A stretch of 21,304 bases of DNA from JAHDFB01 sp964607315 (GTDB lineage Bacteria; Bacteroidota; Bacteroidia; Chitinophagales; Saprospiraceae). A program made the position numbers and the translations under genes. The DNA is taken from assembly GCA_964607315.1 (NCBI GenBank), contig CAZSKA010000040.1, forward strand, positions 1-21,304. Direction: 5' to 3'. Below the pieces are notes generated by a model that ran no database searches, had not been told where the DNA came from, and saw only the letters and a program-made list of their open reading frames with translations. Shown here piece after piece: positions 8,152-15,586 of this stretch. Each line of letters starts with the position of its first letter. The first letter of the stretch is position 1.

Positions 8152-8182
8152 TAATCCTTGTAGACATCTACAAAGGATTTTT
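8152..8182. terminator. Bidirectional hairpin terminator
   Basis: AATCCTTGTAGA (8153-8164) pairs with TCTACAAAGGATT (8167-8179), with one bulged base. T residues follow at 8178-8182 and an A-run precedes at 8146-8151, so it can act on both strands. On the minus strand it lies about 50 bases beyond copy E. Confidence 0.5.
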
Positions 8183-8204
8183 AACAAATGAGAGAATTTT
8201 ACTA

Positions 8205-8277
8205 TTCAAAAAATAATGCTGAGAGTTAATTGTGGCGGGCTTTTCAGAATTTAATAGCATTAAAATTTAAATTTCCT
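8205..8277 (-). repeat. 73-bp spaced element, copy E
   Basis: The minus strand carries the dyad TTTAATGCTATTAAA (8264-8250), TTCTGAAAA (8249-8241), 27 bases ending CTCAGCATTA (8240-8214), then TTTTTTGAA (8213-8205). It is the closest relative of copy D: both share CCnCCACA and CTCAGCnTTA in the otherwise variable part. Confidence 0.7.
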
Positions 8278-8340
8278 TTTTAAAATCACTTCCCTAATCA
8301 TCATCATTTTACAAACATTTATTTACTCCTATTTTAAATT

Positions 8341-8356
8341 TTGGCACGGTTTATGA
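8341..8356 (+). promoter_or_regulatory. Sigma-54-like promoter for the 113-aa gene
   Basis: TTGGCACGGTTTATGA fits the -24 half of the RpoN consensus (TGGCACG) and keeps the correct 11-base GG-to-G spacing to the -12 half, where GA replaces GC. Initiation about 12 bases downstream would fall near 8367, five bases before ATG 8372. No RpoN or enhancer-binding protein gene is in the window. Confidence 0.45.
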
Positions 8357-8371
8357 TTTTCTAGATGCATT

Positions 8372-8713
8372 ATGGATTTAGAGAAAATTAATCGCAAACA
8401 TTTTATGGAAACCGACATGTATTATCGTGTTGGCTACGGTCTTTCATCCAAATTAATTGATTTTAAAAATGGTATCATTTTCATAGAAGTGACCATGGGT
8501 AGAAAGTGGAATAAAACTTATAATGCAACAGCTCATGAATTAGCTTATTGCTGGAAAGAAACTCATAGCGAATTATCCAAAGCAATTGCCTGTAAGGTAT
8601 TTATTATTGATACTAAAAAGAATCACTATAAACAAAGCCTTATCCATAGTGGAATTACACCTGGCTATGATGCCAAGAAAGGTGTGATTTTCTCAGAATA
8701 TTACATGAATTAA
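8372..8713 (+). CDS. Hypothetical protein, 113 aa
   Basis: This small soluble protein (MDLEKINRKHFMETDMYYRV...) has no signal peptide, membrane segment or motif that I recognise. The central part, IIFIEVTMGRKWNKTYNATA, looks like alternating beta strands. Charged and aromatic residues are spread as in a folded domain, and codon use resembles its neighbours. The gene stands alone, with a sigma-54-like promoter just upstream and a structured 3' tail ending in a strong terminator. This suggests a conditionally expressed single-gene unit. Function unknown. Confidence 0.7.
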   Translation: MDLEKINRKHFMETDMYYRVGYGLSSKLIDFKNGIIFIEVTMGRKWNKTYNATAHELAYCWKETHSELSKAIACKVFIIDTKKNHYKQSLIHSGITPGYDAKKGVIFSEYYMN

Positions 8714-8720
8714 AGAAAAA

Positions 8721-8827
8721 TTGCTGTGTTTGTTGCAGCAACCTGATGGTGAAAGCGAATTTTGAACCGTTCGCAATTCAACTTTTTGTTGAATATTAAA
8801 ATGCCCTTTTACGAGGGCATTTTTTTT
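8721..8827 (+). terminator. Structured 3' tail: three hairpins then a strong terminator
   Basis: Right after the stop codon come three short hairpins: TTGCTG/CAGCAA (8721-8741), GCGAA/TTCGC (8755-8774) and ATTCAAC/GTTGAAT (8776-8794). The terminator ATGCCCT/AGGGCAT (8801-8820) follows with an eight-T run. The last hairpin is a textbook intrinsic terminator. The earlier ones may protect the 3' end or belong to a 3'-derived small RNA. Confidence 0.75.
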
Positions 8828-8870
8828 GCATTTTGCAACATCGAAAATATAGCTCATTACATATTCTTAA

Positions 8871-10196
8871 TTAGATTAACAGAACTCTATATGTATGATC
8901 CATATCTTCTTTAATCAACATACTGATTGACTTTAGGATTTTATTTCCGAATGCACATTCTGTACATCTTTTCTTTAAACAATATTCTTTATATAGATGA
9001 ATCAAAGCTTGGGTATCCATTGCGTTTTTGACTTTTATATTATGCTGTTTCCAACGCTTGATTATTTTATTAGATTCTGGTTTTAATTGGCTCATGAAAT
9101 CCATTGCTCGTTCTACATATTTATCTTCACCCATATATTGACCATAGGCAAAAAGATAAGGAACTATGCTGTTTACTATGATATTAGCTTTAGCAGTGAA
9201 ACCCAATTTCTTCTTTGAAAATTTTGTTTCTTTATCCCATAAATAATGCGTGTTCCAATATTCATTTATTTCAAGATCAAATAGACTAATGAGACCTTCT
9301 AATTCTGTTTCGTTTAGAATTCTCGCATGAAGATCTCTATGTTTATGGTATAGCGCGGCAAGAAAAGCGATTCTCAATGTAGGAAAAGAAGTCGGTCTCA
9401 TTCTCGATAATTTCCACTCTACCCCATTCATACTTACAAGTTGATACTTTTCTTTTAGAAAAATATACTCTTCCTTCAATTTGGATGGATATTCGTCGGA
9501 CCATTCTCCTAGTAGCATTCCTGCTTGTCCAAAAAATATTGCCTCCAATTGAAATCTATTATATCCATGTTTACTTATAAGTGAAATGGGTAAAGACTTT
9601 GCCAAGGAAGACATAGCGTCACTATTAACTGGCAAGCCCAAACCTCTTGCTAATGAAACAAATAATGCTTGACTCCAATTATTATTATTTTCCTCTAACT
9701 CTATTGCAATAGGATAACTTTTTGTCTCTAATCTTTCAATAAACATTCGATTCAACTGGAAGTAAAAAATTTCACTTTCAGAATCTTCTAACTCGTTTGA
9801 ACAAGGTATATCATCAACTCGAGCGTGTAATTTCTCGTAACTTTCGATTACATGAAAGGGAATTCTGTCTTTTAATTCTATACAAGGAATTCTAGAACCA
9901 TCTTGTCTATAAATAATCTGATCTTCTTCATAAACTACGTGTAAAATTACGTTCTGATATTTCATATCTGTCTCATGTTTATGTCTTATCCAATCACTGC
10001 TTAATACATGCATTTCAATATGTCCAAACCAATGAGACCTTTCAATAGAGATCATGCCCTCAAGAAAATCTGGTCCTGCATTTAGATTATAATGTCCAAA
10101 TTTTCCAATCTCTATCTTTTTACCTTCTGTAGTAACTAAATGATTAAAGTCAAAATTTTTAGTCTTCCATACGTAGTGAATGAGTTCCTCTTTCAT
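8871..10196 (-). CDS. DUF2851 family protein
   Basis: This 441-residue cytosolic protein of unknown function belongs to a family common in Bacteroidota. The family signature is in the first 110 residues: a start like ELIHYVWK, GHYNLNAGPDFLEGMI, FGHIEMHVLSSDW, then QNVILHVVYEEDQ and DGSRIPCIEL. The length is usual for the family. The C-terminus has a Cys cluster (CLKKRCTECAFG; Cys406, Cys411, Cys414) that could bind metal, similar in look to the iron-sulfur loop of DNA glycosylases; this is speculation. A 7-bp inverted repeat (10202-10224) lies just upstream. The gene converges with the 113-aa gene and shares the terminator region. Confidence 0.88.
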   Translation of the reverse strand: MKEELIHYVWKTKNFDFNHLVTTEGKKIEIGKFGHYNLNAGPDFLEGMISIERSHWFGHIEMHVLSSDWIRHKHETDMKYQNVILHVVYEEDQIIYRQDGSRIPCIELKDRIPFHVIESYEKLHARVDDIPCSNELEDSESEIFYFQLNRMFIERLETKSYPIAIELEENNNNWSQALFVSLARGLGLPVNSDAMSSLAKSLPISLISKHGYNRFQLEAIFFGQAGMLLGEWSDEYPSKLKEEYIFLKEKYQLVSMNGVEWKLSRMRPTSFPTLRIAFLAALYHKHRDLHARILNETELEGLISLFDLEINEYWNTHYLWDKETKFSKKKLGFTAKANIIVNSIVPYLFAYGQYMGEDKYVERAMDFMSQLKPESNKIIKRWKQHNIKVKNAMDTQALIHLYKEYCLKKRCTECAFGNKILKSISMLIKEDMDHTYRVLLI

Positions 10197-10201
10197 GCTT
10201 A

Positions 10202-10224
10202 TTACACTTTTCTTATTAGTGTAA
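10202..10224. promoter_or_regulatory. Operator-like dyad upstream of the DUF2851 gene
   Basis: TTACACT (10202-10208) and AGTGTAA (10218-10224) form a perfect inverted repeat with a 9-base spacer, six bases upstream of the start codon. On the mRNA it would be a hairpin in the 5' leader; on DNA it could be a repressor site. Confidence 0.35.
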
Positions 10225-10354
10225 CGAGGAGTGCAATTCGTTCCAAAATTTTAGAAGTATTTTTAAAAAAAATTTCAAACCATTATGGAATAAGGGTTTC
10301 AGAAGCAATAAAACGGACAATCACATTATGAAAATATTTAATATGACTATTTCT

Positions 10355-11500
10355 TTAGCTTACTTCGCCGTATACCATTTTAACAAACGGGCCGTTCATA
10401 AATGATTTTGGATTTATTTGGCTTTGTAGATTTATGCCATTTTTCATTTCTCCTTGTAATAACATTCGTGCACATTCACACATAGGAGCTGCAGTGGTTG
10501 ACTGAATTGCTCTTAAAGTCTGTGACCCTATTTTCATAGGATAGATTTTAAGGACTTTGTCAATTGCACGTAGTCTTCCATCATCCGCCTTTCCTTTAAC
10601 TCGGCAGTATATAATTATAAGGTCATTCTCTACTGTTGGAATTTGTTCCAGCATCATTTTTTCTAGAATTTTCTCTGGATTTGGAACATCTCCTATTTCT
10701 TCTAATTGAGTATTTACCCAATCGTAATGGCCAACATATCGAAGTGTTTTATAGTTAATGTTCCGAATTTTATTTTTGAAGGCTTCTGGAAAATCCGCAG
10801 CACCTCCAGAGGTGAAATCGTCCTCATACCTAAATCCTTGTAAGACTAGTTCTCTAGGTTCACTTAAAGAAGAGACTTTGGTGATTTTATTATTTTTAAC
10901 AATGATAGCATCTTTCACATATTCAGTAGCAACACCAATAGGGCTCCAAGTAAAAGCGTAAAAGTGAGGAGCTGAAGCGTTTTCAGAAAGTGCTCCAACT
11001 TTCATCTCCATTAATTCAAGTTCATCATTTCCATATTTTTCTTGGAATTCTTGATAAAGATAATTGCCCAGGATATTTACAAATCCAGGCGCAACACCAG
11101 TTTGGAGAGCAAATCCTGTATCTGCATATTCAGCAATTTTCATTATTTCATTTGTCTCAGCGACATACTCAGTCAGATTTACATAATGTAAATGATGTTT
11201 CACACAAAATTTTGCCATTCTTGGAGCAACTGAACCAGGTAAACAATCTAGCAAAATATCACAGGTATCCAATACCTTTTCCCACTCAACACTCGAGCCA
11301 TCCTTAGGCATCAATATTGTTTGAACATTCACACTTTGGGTACACCCATCCAAAATAAATTTAGAAGATTTCTCTAACGCTTTTTCACTAATATCTCCTA
11401 AGTATAAATTTACATCTAAAGCGGAGTTTTCAGCTAAAATCAACCCTACTGCTTGTCCAATCCCACCAGCTCCTGCAATTAAAATATTATGTTTACTCAT
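10355..11500 (-). CDS. Saccharopine dehydrogenase family protein
   Basis: This NAD(P)-dependent oxidoreductase of the saccharopine dehydrogenase fold has 381 residues from the chosen Met. The dinucleotide-binding loop GAGGIG is at 10-15. Family features follow: CDILLDCLPGSVAPRMAKFC, HYVNLTEYV, and QTGVAPGFVN at the start of the C-terminal catalytic region. The frame stays open upstream to a Met codon at 11605, but the extra 35 residues are unlike the family and cross two inverted repeats, so ATG 11500 is preferred. Such enzymes act in lysine degradation, lysine synthesis by the aminoadipate route, or carboxynorspermidine synthesis. No partner gene here decides between them. Confidence 0.85.
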   Translation of the reverse strand: MSKHNILIAGAGGIGQAVGLILAENSALDVNLYLGDISEKALEKSSKFILDGCTQSVNVQTILMPKDGSSVEWEKVLDTCDILLDCLPGSVAPRMAKFCVKHHLHYVNLTEYVAETNEIMKIAEYADTGFALQTGVAPGFVNILGNYLYQEFQEKYGNDELELMEMKVGALSENASAPHFYAFTWSPIGVATEYVKDAIIVKNNKITKVSSLSEPRELVLQGFRYEDDFTSGGAADFPEAFKNKIRNINYKTLRYVGHYDWVNTQLEEIGDVPNPEKILEKMMLEQIPTVENDLIIIYCRVKGKADDGRLRAIDKVLKIYPMKIGSQTLRAIQSTTAAPMCECARMLLQGEMKNGINLQSQINPKSFMNGPFVKMVYGEVS

Positions 11501-11511
11501 TTTGCTATAAT

Positions 11512-11563
11512 TTAACGTTGAATTTAAATTGATTTGCATGTGATTTAATCTATACAACGTTAA
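11512..11563. promoter_or_regulatory. 9-bp inverted repeat upstream of the saccharopine dehydrogenase gene
   Basis: TTAACGTTG (11512-11520) and CAACGTTAA (11555-11563) are exact inverted copies 34 bp apart, about 12-60 bp upstream of ATG 11500. The position suits an operator bound by a dimer or looped pair, or a leader hairpin. Confidence 0.4.
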
Positions 11564-11598
11564 TAAAATATTTGTTATAACAACTAACTGGAATATAT

Positions 11599-11630
11599 TA
11601 TTCATGTTAAATAATAATTCAACATGAATA
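11599..11630. promoter_or_regulatory. 10-bp inverted repeat between divergent genes
   Basis: TATTCATGTT (11599-11608) and AACATGAATA (11621-11630) are perfect inverted copies with a 12-base spacer. They lie 30 bp before the ABC ATPase start and between two divergent genes, so a shared operator is plausible. Confidence 0.4.
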
Positions 11631-11659
11631 TTGGATAGATTTTTCTTTCTTTGTCAGTG

Positions 11660-12289
11660 ATGTTTAAAACCAATGGAATAAGATTTAAGTATGAAGAAGG
11701 TCCTTCCTTTTTTTATCCCGACTTTTCATGTGAAAGTGGAGAAAGTCTTGTAATTCTTGGACAGTCGGGAGTAGGGAAAAGTACATTATTATATATTCTA
11801 GGAGGTTTACTCAATCCTTCTTCAGGGCAAGTTATTATTGATGATGTAGATTTATGTCAACTTCAAGGTGCTAAACTAGATGCTTTTAGAGGTCAACATA
11901 TAGGTATTGTCTTCCAGAAATCTCATTTCATTTCATCGCTAAGTGTAAAGGAAAATTTAGAATTCACACGTAAACTATGTGGTCTTAAACCGGATAAAGC
12001 TCGAATCAAAAGGATATTGGATCGACTTGCAATTCCACATAAAACCGATAAATTTCCTGAACAATTAAGTCAAGGAGAGCAGCAAAGATTTTCTATTGCA
12101 CGCGCCTTAGTAACAAACCCACGTTTGATCCTTGCAGATGAACCATCAAGTGCATTGGATGATAAAAATTGTGAATTGATGGTGAATTTACTTAAGGACC
12201 AAGCAGAACAGGATGGTTCTAGTTTAGTAATAGTCACCCATGATTTCAGACTTAGTAGCCTTTTTAGCAATAAAATAGAATTATCATGA
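11660..12289 (+). CDS. ABC transporter ATP-binding protein (LolD/MacB type)
   Basis: This 209-residue ATPase powers an FtsX-type ABC system in the inner membrane. From ATG 11660 the motifs are Walker A GQSGVGKST (34-42), Q-loop Gln86 in GIVFQKSHF, signature LSQGEQQR (136-143), Walker B LILADEP (156-162) and the H-loop His194 in VTHD. All key residues are present. A TTG at 11651 could extend it by three residues, but ATG is preferred. The stop overlaps the permease start by four bases (ATGA), so the two are coupled. Substrate class is inferred from the permease: LolD/MacB-type systems extract or export rather than import. Confidence 0.92.
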   Translation: MFKTNGIRFKYEEGPSFFYPDFSCESGESLVILGQSGVGKSTLLYILGGLLNPSSGQVIIDDVDLCQLQGAKLDAFRGQHIGIVFQKSHFISSLSVKENLEFTRKLCGLKPDKARIKRILDRLAIPHKTDKFPEQLSQGEQQRFSIARALVTNPRLILADEPSSALDDKNCELMVNLLKDQAEQDGSSLVIVTHDFRLSSLFSNKIELS

Positions 12290-13677
12290 ATGTATTCTAT
12301 ATCAGTTGGAAAAGCATAAAAAAGAAAAGACTTTCGAGTTTCTTGAGTATTTTATTAATAGCTTTTGGAGTAGGCTTATTGTCACTTTTAATCCAGTTCA
12401 ACAAGCAATTTTCTGAGCAATTTCAGAAGAATCAAGCAGGAATAGATCTAGTAGTAGGAGCAAAAGGAAGTCCTTTACAATTGATATTGAATTCCATGTT
12501 TCATATAGATGCTCCTACCGGTAATTTGAAAATAGAAGATGCTGCTTTTTTATTTAACCCAAAGAATCCGTATATAAAAACAGCCATTCCTCTTTCCATA
12601 GGAGATTCACATAAAACCTATAGAATCATAGGAACAACGAAAGAATTTCTCGATTTATACGATGCTAAAATAAAAGAAGGAACCCTTTGGGCCCAAGCCC
12701 TAGAAGTAGTAGTAGGATATGCAGTTGCTAAAGATTTAAACCTAAAAATAGGTGATACTTTTTTCTCTTCGCATGGATTCAATGAAGGTGATTTAAAACA
12801 TGATGAAGGTGATCCGTTTAAGGTTGTTGGCATATTAGGACCATCCGGAACAGTAGCGGATAAAATAATCTTGACATCTAATAAATCAGTGTGGGTTGTT
12901 CACGGAGGCCATGACCATGATCAAGATCACGGAGAAGATGAGCACGAAGGGCACGAGCATGAAGAGCATGACCATAATCACGAAGGACATGAGCATGGAA
13001 ATCACGAGCATGAACATGAAGATCACGAGCATGAGCATAATCATGAAGATGGGGCTTCCGCCCAAAGTGAACAATCTGCAAAAGCCGAAGCATTATCTGA
13101 AATAGAAGCATTGTTACTGGAAAAAGACAAAGAAATAACATCAGTGATAGTAAAATTTCATTCGGACAAAAAGCGCTCAATTCCTGTTATTAATATGCCA
13201 CGTAATATTAATGAGAACACACCTGTCATGGCTACTGCTCCAAGTTATGAATTAAACAAATTACTAGCTAATGTAGGCGCGGCTCTGAAATCATTGTCAT
13301 ATTTAGCTATAATAATTGCAATTATAAGTGCGCTTAGCATTTTTGTTTCATTGTTTAATAATCTGAAGGAAAGGCAATATGAATTAGCTATGATGCGAGT
13401 AAGCGGTGGTAGTCCTAGTTTACTTGCAAGTTATATTTTATGTGAAGCTTTGATTATAGGATTTATAGGTTTTGTAGTAGGAATCATTTTAGCACATATT
13501 GGTGTATATCTTCTTTCTACTTTGTTGAATGAGCAATTTCATTACAGCCTAAAAGGCATGCTCTTCTACAAGGAAGAATTATATCTTGGTATAGCGACAT
13601 TAATTATCAGTCTAATCGCAGCAATTATTCCAGCATGGAAGGCCTATAGAACCGATATTATCAAGTCTCTTCAGTAG
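12286..13677 (+). CDS. FtsX/MacB-type ABC permease with a histidine-rich loop
   Basis: This 463-residue permease has the MacB layout. There is one N-terminal membrane helix (about 16-38), a large extracytoplasmic domain (about 40-330), and three C-terminal helices (about 335-358, 380-410 and 434-456), the last after KERQYELAMMRVSGGSP. The extracytoplasmic domain contains a striking loop, residues 206-253, with 19 His among Asp/Glu/Gly. Such His/acid-rich loops bind Zn, Ni, Co or Cu in transporters and chaperones, so a metal-linked function (sensing, or release of a metal-bound ligand) is likely. The DNA of the loop is a degenerate CAYGAR-type repeat prone to slippage, so its length probably varies. 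Pairs with the upstream ATPase (ATGA overlap); its 3' end overlaps the opposite gene by 17 bases. Confidence 0.9.
   Translation: MNVFYISWKSIKKKRLSSFLSILLIAFGVGLLSLLIQFNKQFSEQFQKNQAGIDLVVGAKGSPLQLILNSMFHIDAPTGNLKIEDAAFLFNPKNPYIKTAIPLSIGDSHKTYRIIGTTKEFLDLYDAKIKEGTLWAQALEVVVGYAVAKDLNLKIGDTFFSSHGFNEGDLKHDEGDPFKVVGILGPSGTVADKIILTSNKSVWVVHGGHDHDQDHGEDEHEGHEHEEHDHNHEGHEHGNHEHEHEDHEHEHNHEDGASAQSEQSAKAEALSEIEALLLEKDKEITSVIVKFHSDKKRSIPVINMPRNINENTPVMATAPSYELNKLLANVGAALKSLSYLAIIIAIISALSIFVSLFNNLKERQYELAMMRVSGGSPSLLASYILCEALIIGFIGFVVGIILAHIGVYLLSTLLNEQFHYSLKGMLFYKEELYLGIATLIISLIAAIIPAWKAYRTDIIKSLQ
12687..12700. repeat. Palindrome copy 3, in-frame inside the FtsX-type gene
   Basis: TTGGGCCCAA (12687-12696) is a perfect palindrome overlapping GGGC-CCAA-GCCC (12689-12700). 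It is translated as Trp-Ala-Gln-Ala, the same peptide produced by copy 6 in the porin signal peptide. It is a short, imperfect family member and may be coincidental. Confidence 0.35.
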
Positions 13678-14380
13678 ATCTTTTTCTGGCGTCAAGCCAT
13701 TTCCCCCATTTTTCAAAGATCAAATAGAACAAGCTAATATTTATAAAGCCAAAAACTAAAAACCCAATTAAATAATAAGGCCAAGATCCAACCAACAGAG
13801 GATTTGGAGCCAATGGTGGTGCACAAAGAAATATATAATTTCCTTGTACGAAATAATTTATAATTCCCACTGCACATAGAATTGTAATTCCTAAGATAAA
13901 GGTATAAAGCCAAGCAAATTTCTTAACACGTCGGTCCTGTACATAAAATAGATAAAGAGGAATTAAGAGGATAGACGTATGACTCATATAATATTCAATA
14001 GTAGAATAGGTGGTGACGGGAATTTCAAATTGAGGAGTCAAAATAGCTTGTAAAGCACCTGCCATGCCAAGAAGTAGAATGAATTCAAAAATTCGTTGAT
14101 TAAATTTTATAAGGATAATTGCACCTAAGATTTTAGAAATACCACAAAGTTGAAGTGGTAAGGAAACATCGGGAGTCCAATTATTTGTAAAAATGAAATA
14201 GACCTGCCAACTGAAGATAAGAAAGAATGCAATTGCGGCTAGTGCATTAGCAAAAAATCTCTTGTTTTTATCTTCTTGTCTTCGCATAAAGACGAGGACT
14301 GCTGTAATGAAAATTACAACTAGAATAGAATAGATCCACCATTCAGTGGAAAATGTTTTAATAATTAGATTACTATCCAT
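13661..14380 (-). CDS. TIGR02206/YwaF-like (TMEM164-type) membrane protein, paralogue 1
   Basis: This 239-residue polytopic protein has about seven hydrophobic segments. The motif SLPLQLCGISK (Cys79) and the later EYYMSH (His134), plus GALQAILTP, match the YwaF/TIGR02206 family, related to eukaryotic TMEM164. In this copy the family-like LPLHLC reads LPLQLC, with Gln at 77 where its neighbour has His. It lies five bases downstream of that neighbour, from which it differs at well under half of aligned positions, so the pair arose by tandem duplication. Its 3' end overlaps the opposite-strand permease gene by 17 bases. A lipid-related role is possible from the TMEM164 link, but the bacterial function is not established. 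Confidence 0.8.
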   Translation of the reverse strand: MDSNLIIKTFSTEWWIYSILVVIFITAVLVFMRRQEDKNKRFFANALAAIAFFLIFSWQVYFIFTNNWTPDVSLPLQLCGISKILGAIILIKFNQRIFEFILLLGMAGALQAILTPQFEIPVTTYSTIEYYMSHTSILLIPLYLFYVQDRRVKKFAWLYTFILGITILCAVGIINYFVQGNYIFLCAPPLAPNPLLVGSWPYYLIGFLVFGFINISLFYLIFEKWGKWLDARKRSTEET

Positions 14381-14385
14381 TAAGA

Positions 14386-15090
14386 TTAGTGTAATTGATT
14401 GTCGAGTTTTCTACCCCACCAGGAAAAAAGCAGAAAAAACAATGAAATATTCATAAACCCAAAAACTAAAAATCCTGAAAGATAAAATGGCCAAGGTCCA
14501 ATCAAAAGTGGATTATCTACTTCGGGTCTTGTGCACAAATAGATATAATTACTATTTAAAAAGTGATTGATTACTCCTACTATAGACAAGAGTATAATTC
14601 CAATAAGAAAGCTTTTCCACCACGCGTTTTTACGAACTCTATGACCTTGAACATGTAATAAGTAAAGAGGCATAAGGATAATCATAGCATGACTCATATA
14701 ATATTCAAGCAATGCAAAAGTGCTAACAGGTATTTCTAGTTGGGGTGTAAAAATAGACTGTAAAGCACCTCCTATACCAAGAAGTAAAACAAATTCAAAA
14801 ATACTTTGATTAAATTTCAATAGAATTATAGCTCCTAGGATTTTTGAAATACTGCATAAATGGAGGGGTAAAGAAGCGGAAGCAGTCCAAGAATTACTAA
14901 AAATAAAATATGCTTGGAGTGAAAAGACTAATATGAAAGCAAAAATAGAAAGAACGATAGCAAAACTATTTTTAATAACTTCTTTTTGTTTCCCGAAAAA
15001 ATAGAGAATTGTAACTAAGCTAAAAAAGACAATAGTTGTATAAACCCACCAATCTTTGGAAAATGTTGGGATTGTATGAAATTCGTTCAT
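14386..15090 (-). CDS. TIGR02206/YwaF-like (TMEM164-type) membrane protein, paralogue 2
   Basis: This 234-residue polytopic protein has about seven hydrophobic segments. It keeps SLPLHLCSISK (His77, Cys79), GALQSIFTP, and EYYMSH with His134. It is the upstream member of the tandem pair and retains the motif His that the second copy lacks, so it may be the ancestral-type copy. The pair is probably co-transcribed from a promoter just upstream of 15090. Minus-strand bases with TTGCTATTAAA near 15133 and TAACTTTT near 15102 are a weak candidate. The divergence at residue 77 suggests different activity or partner function between the two. Confidence 0.8.
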   Translation of the reverse strand: MNEFHTIPTFSKDWWVYTTIVFFSLVTILYFFGKQKEVIKNSFAIVLSIFAFILVFSLQAYFIFSNSWTASASLPLHLCSISKILGAIILLKFNQSIFEFVLLLGIGGALQSIFTPQLEIPVSTFALLEYYMSHAMIILMPLYLLHVQGHRVRKNAWWKSFLIGIILLSIVGVINHFLNSNYIYLCTRPEVDNPLLIGPWPFYLSGFLVFGFMNISLFFLLFSWWGRKLDNQLH

Positions 15091-15189
15091 TCGGAGTAAA
15101 AGTTAAGAATATCCTGTAATAATCGGAATTTTTAATAGCAAAGGCAACGGAAATGAAAAATAAAGTATCTTGAATATAGATTGAGTAAT

Positions 15190-15236
15190 AGAAAATGACA
15201 AGTTATAAAGGGATTTACTTGTCATTTTCTTTTTTT
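15190..15236 (+). terminator. Strong orphan intrinsic terminator
   Basis: A perfect 14-bp stem, AGAAAATGACAAGT (15190-15203) with ACTTGTCATTTTCT (15217-15230), has a 13-base loop and is followed by a T-run to 15236. The polarity is plus strand, yet the nearest plus-strand gene upstream ends at 13677. It therefore ends either a small unannotated RNA starting after about 15090 or long antisense readthrough from the ABC operon. Confidence 0.75.
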
Positions 15237-15302
15237 ATGGGTGTGAGGAAATTTAATCATGTAGGTGAGGAAGAGGTTAAGTAAGGGTGGGAATAGAAGG
15301 GT

Positions 15303-15375
15303 GTGATTGATAAATTTTAGTGTTATTAAATCCCTAAACTAGCATTATACTTAACTTACAGCAATATTTTTTGCA
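15303..15375 (+). repeat. 73-bp spaced element, copy A
   Basis: This copy has GTGATTGATAAAT, then TTTAGTGTTATTAAA (15316-15330), TCCCTAAAC (15331-15339), 27 bases ending TTACAGCAATA (15340-15366) and TTTTTTGCA (15367-15375). It is the most diverged copy but has identical spacing. A plus-strand transcript from it would pass palindrome copy 4 and stop at the terminator at 15587-15623. Confidence 0.7.
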
Positions 15376-15392
15376 CGAAGAACTATCCAAAT

Positions 15393-15409
15393 TTTGGGTT
15401 CAACCCAAA
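15393..15409. repeat. Palindrome copy 4 (TTTGGGTT-C-AACCCAAA)
   Basis: Perfect 8-bp arms around one central base, 17 bp downstream of the end of copy A. The central C of the usual GGGC arm is replaced by T, with the matching change in the other arm, so symmetry is kept. Confidence 0.5.
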
Positions 15410-15586
15410 GAAAAAGTAAGCTAAAGTACATTCCATCAAACTACGTTTCCAAACCTATCAATTAAAAAATTAACTATTTTTTTCTGGCTACGCATCATTT
15501 TTGTAATCTTCTCTATCATAATTATGAACAGGATGAAAATACATAACACACTTTATTAAAATAAATTAGTAGTTTATAGTTAGACT

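Noticed and set aside
7747..8277. Copies D and E as integron attC sites
   Set aside because: No GTTRRRY/RYYYAAC core sites or long bulged stem are visible, and no integrase gene is in the window.
8721..8827. Known housekeeping RNA (6S, tmRNA, SRP RNA) in the hairpin-rich tail
   Set aside because: Length and the conserved loops of those RNAs do not match; no tRNA-like or SRP core sequence is present.
10140..10331. 63-aa plus-strand ORF near the DUF2851 start
   Set aside because: Most of its N-terminal half is antisense to DUF2851; the remaining 30 residues show no motif or start signal.
10355..11605. Longer saccharopine dehydrogenase start at 11605
   Set aside because: The extra 35 residues are unlike the family, and the NAD-binding loop follows the ATG at 11500 at the usual distance.
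12618..13180. Several antisense and alternative-frame ORFs across the histidine-rich permease region
   Set aside because: They arise from the CAYGAR repeat read in other frames, have extreme composition (for example Ala-Arg-His or Met-rich), and the permease frame is clearly real.
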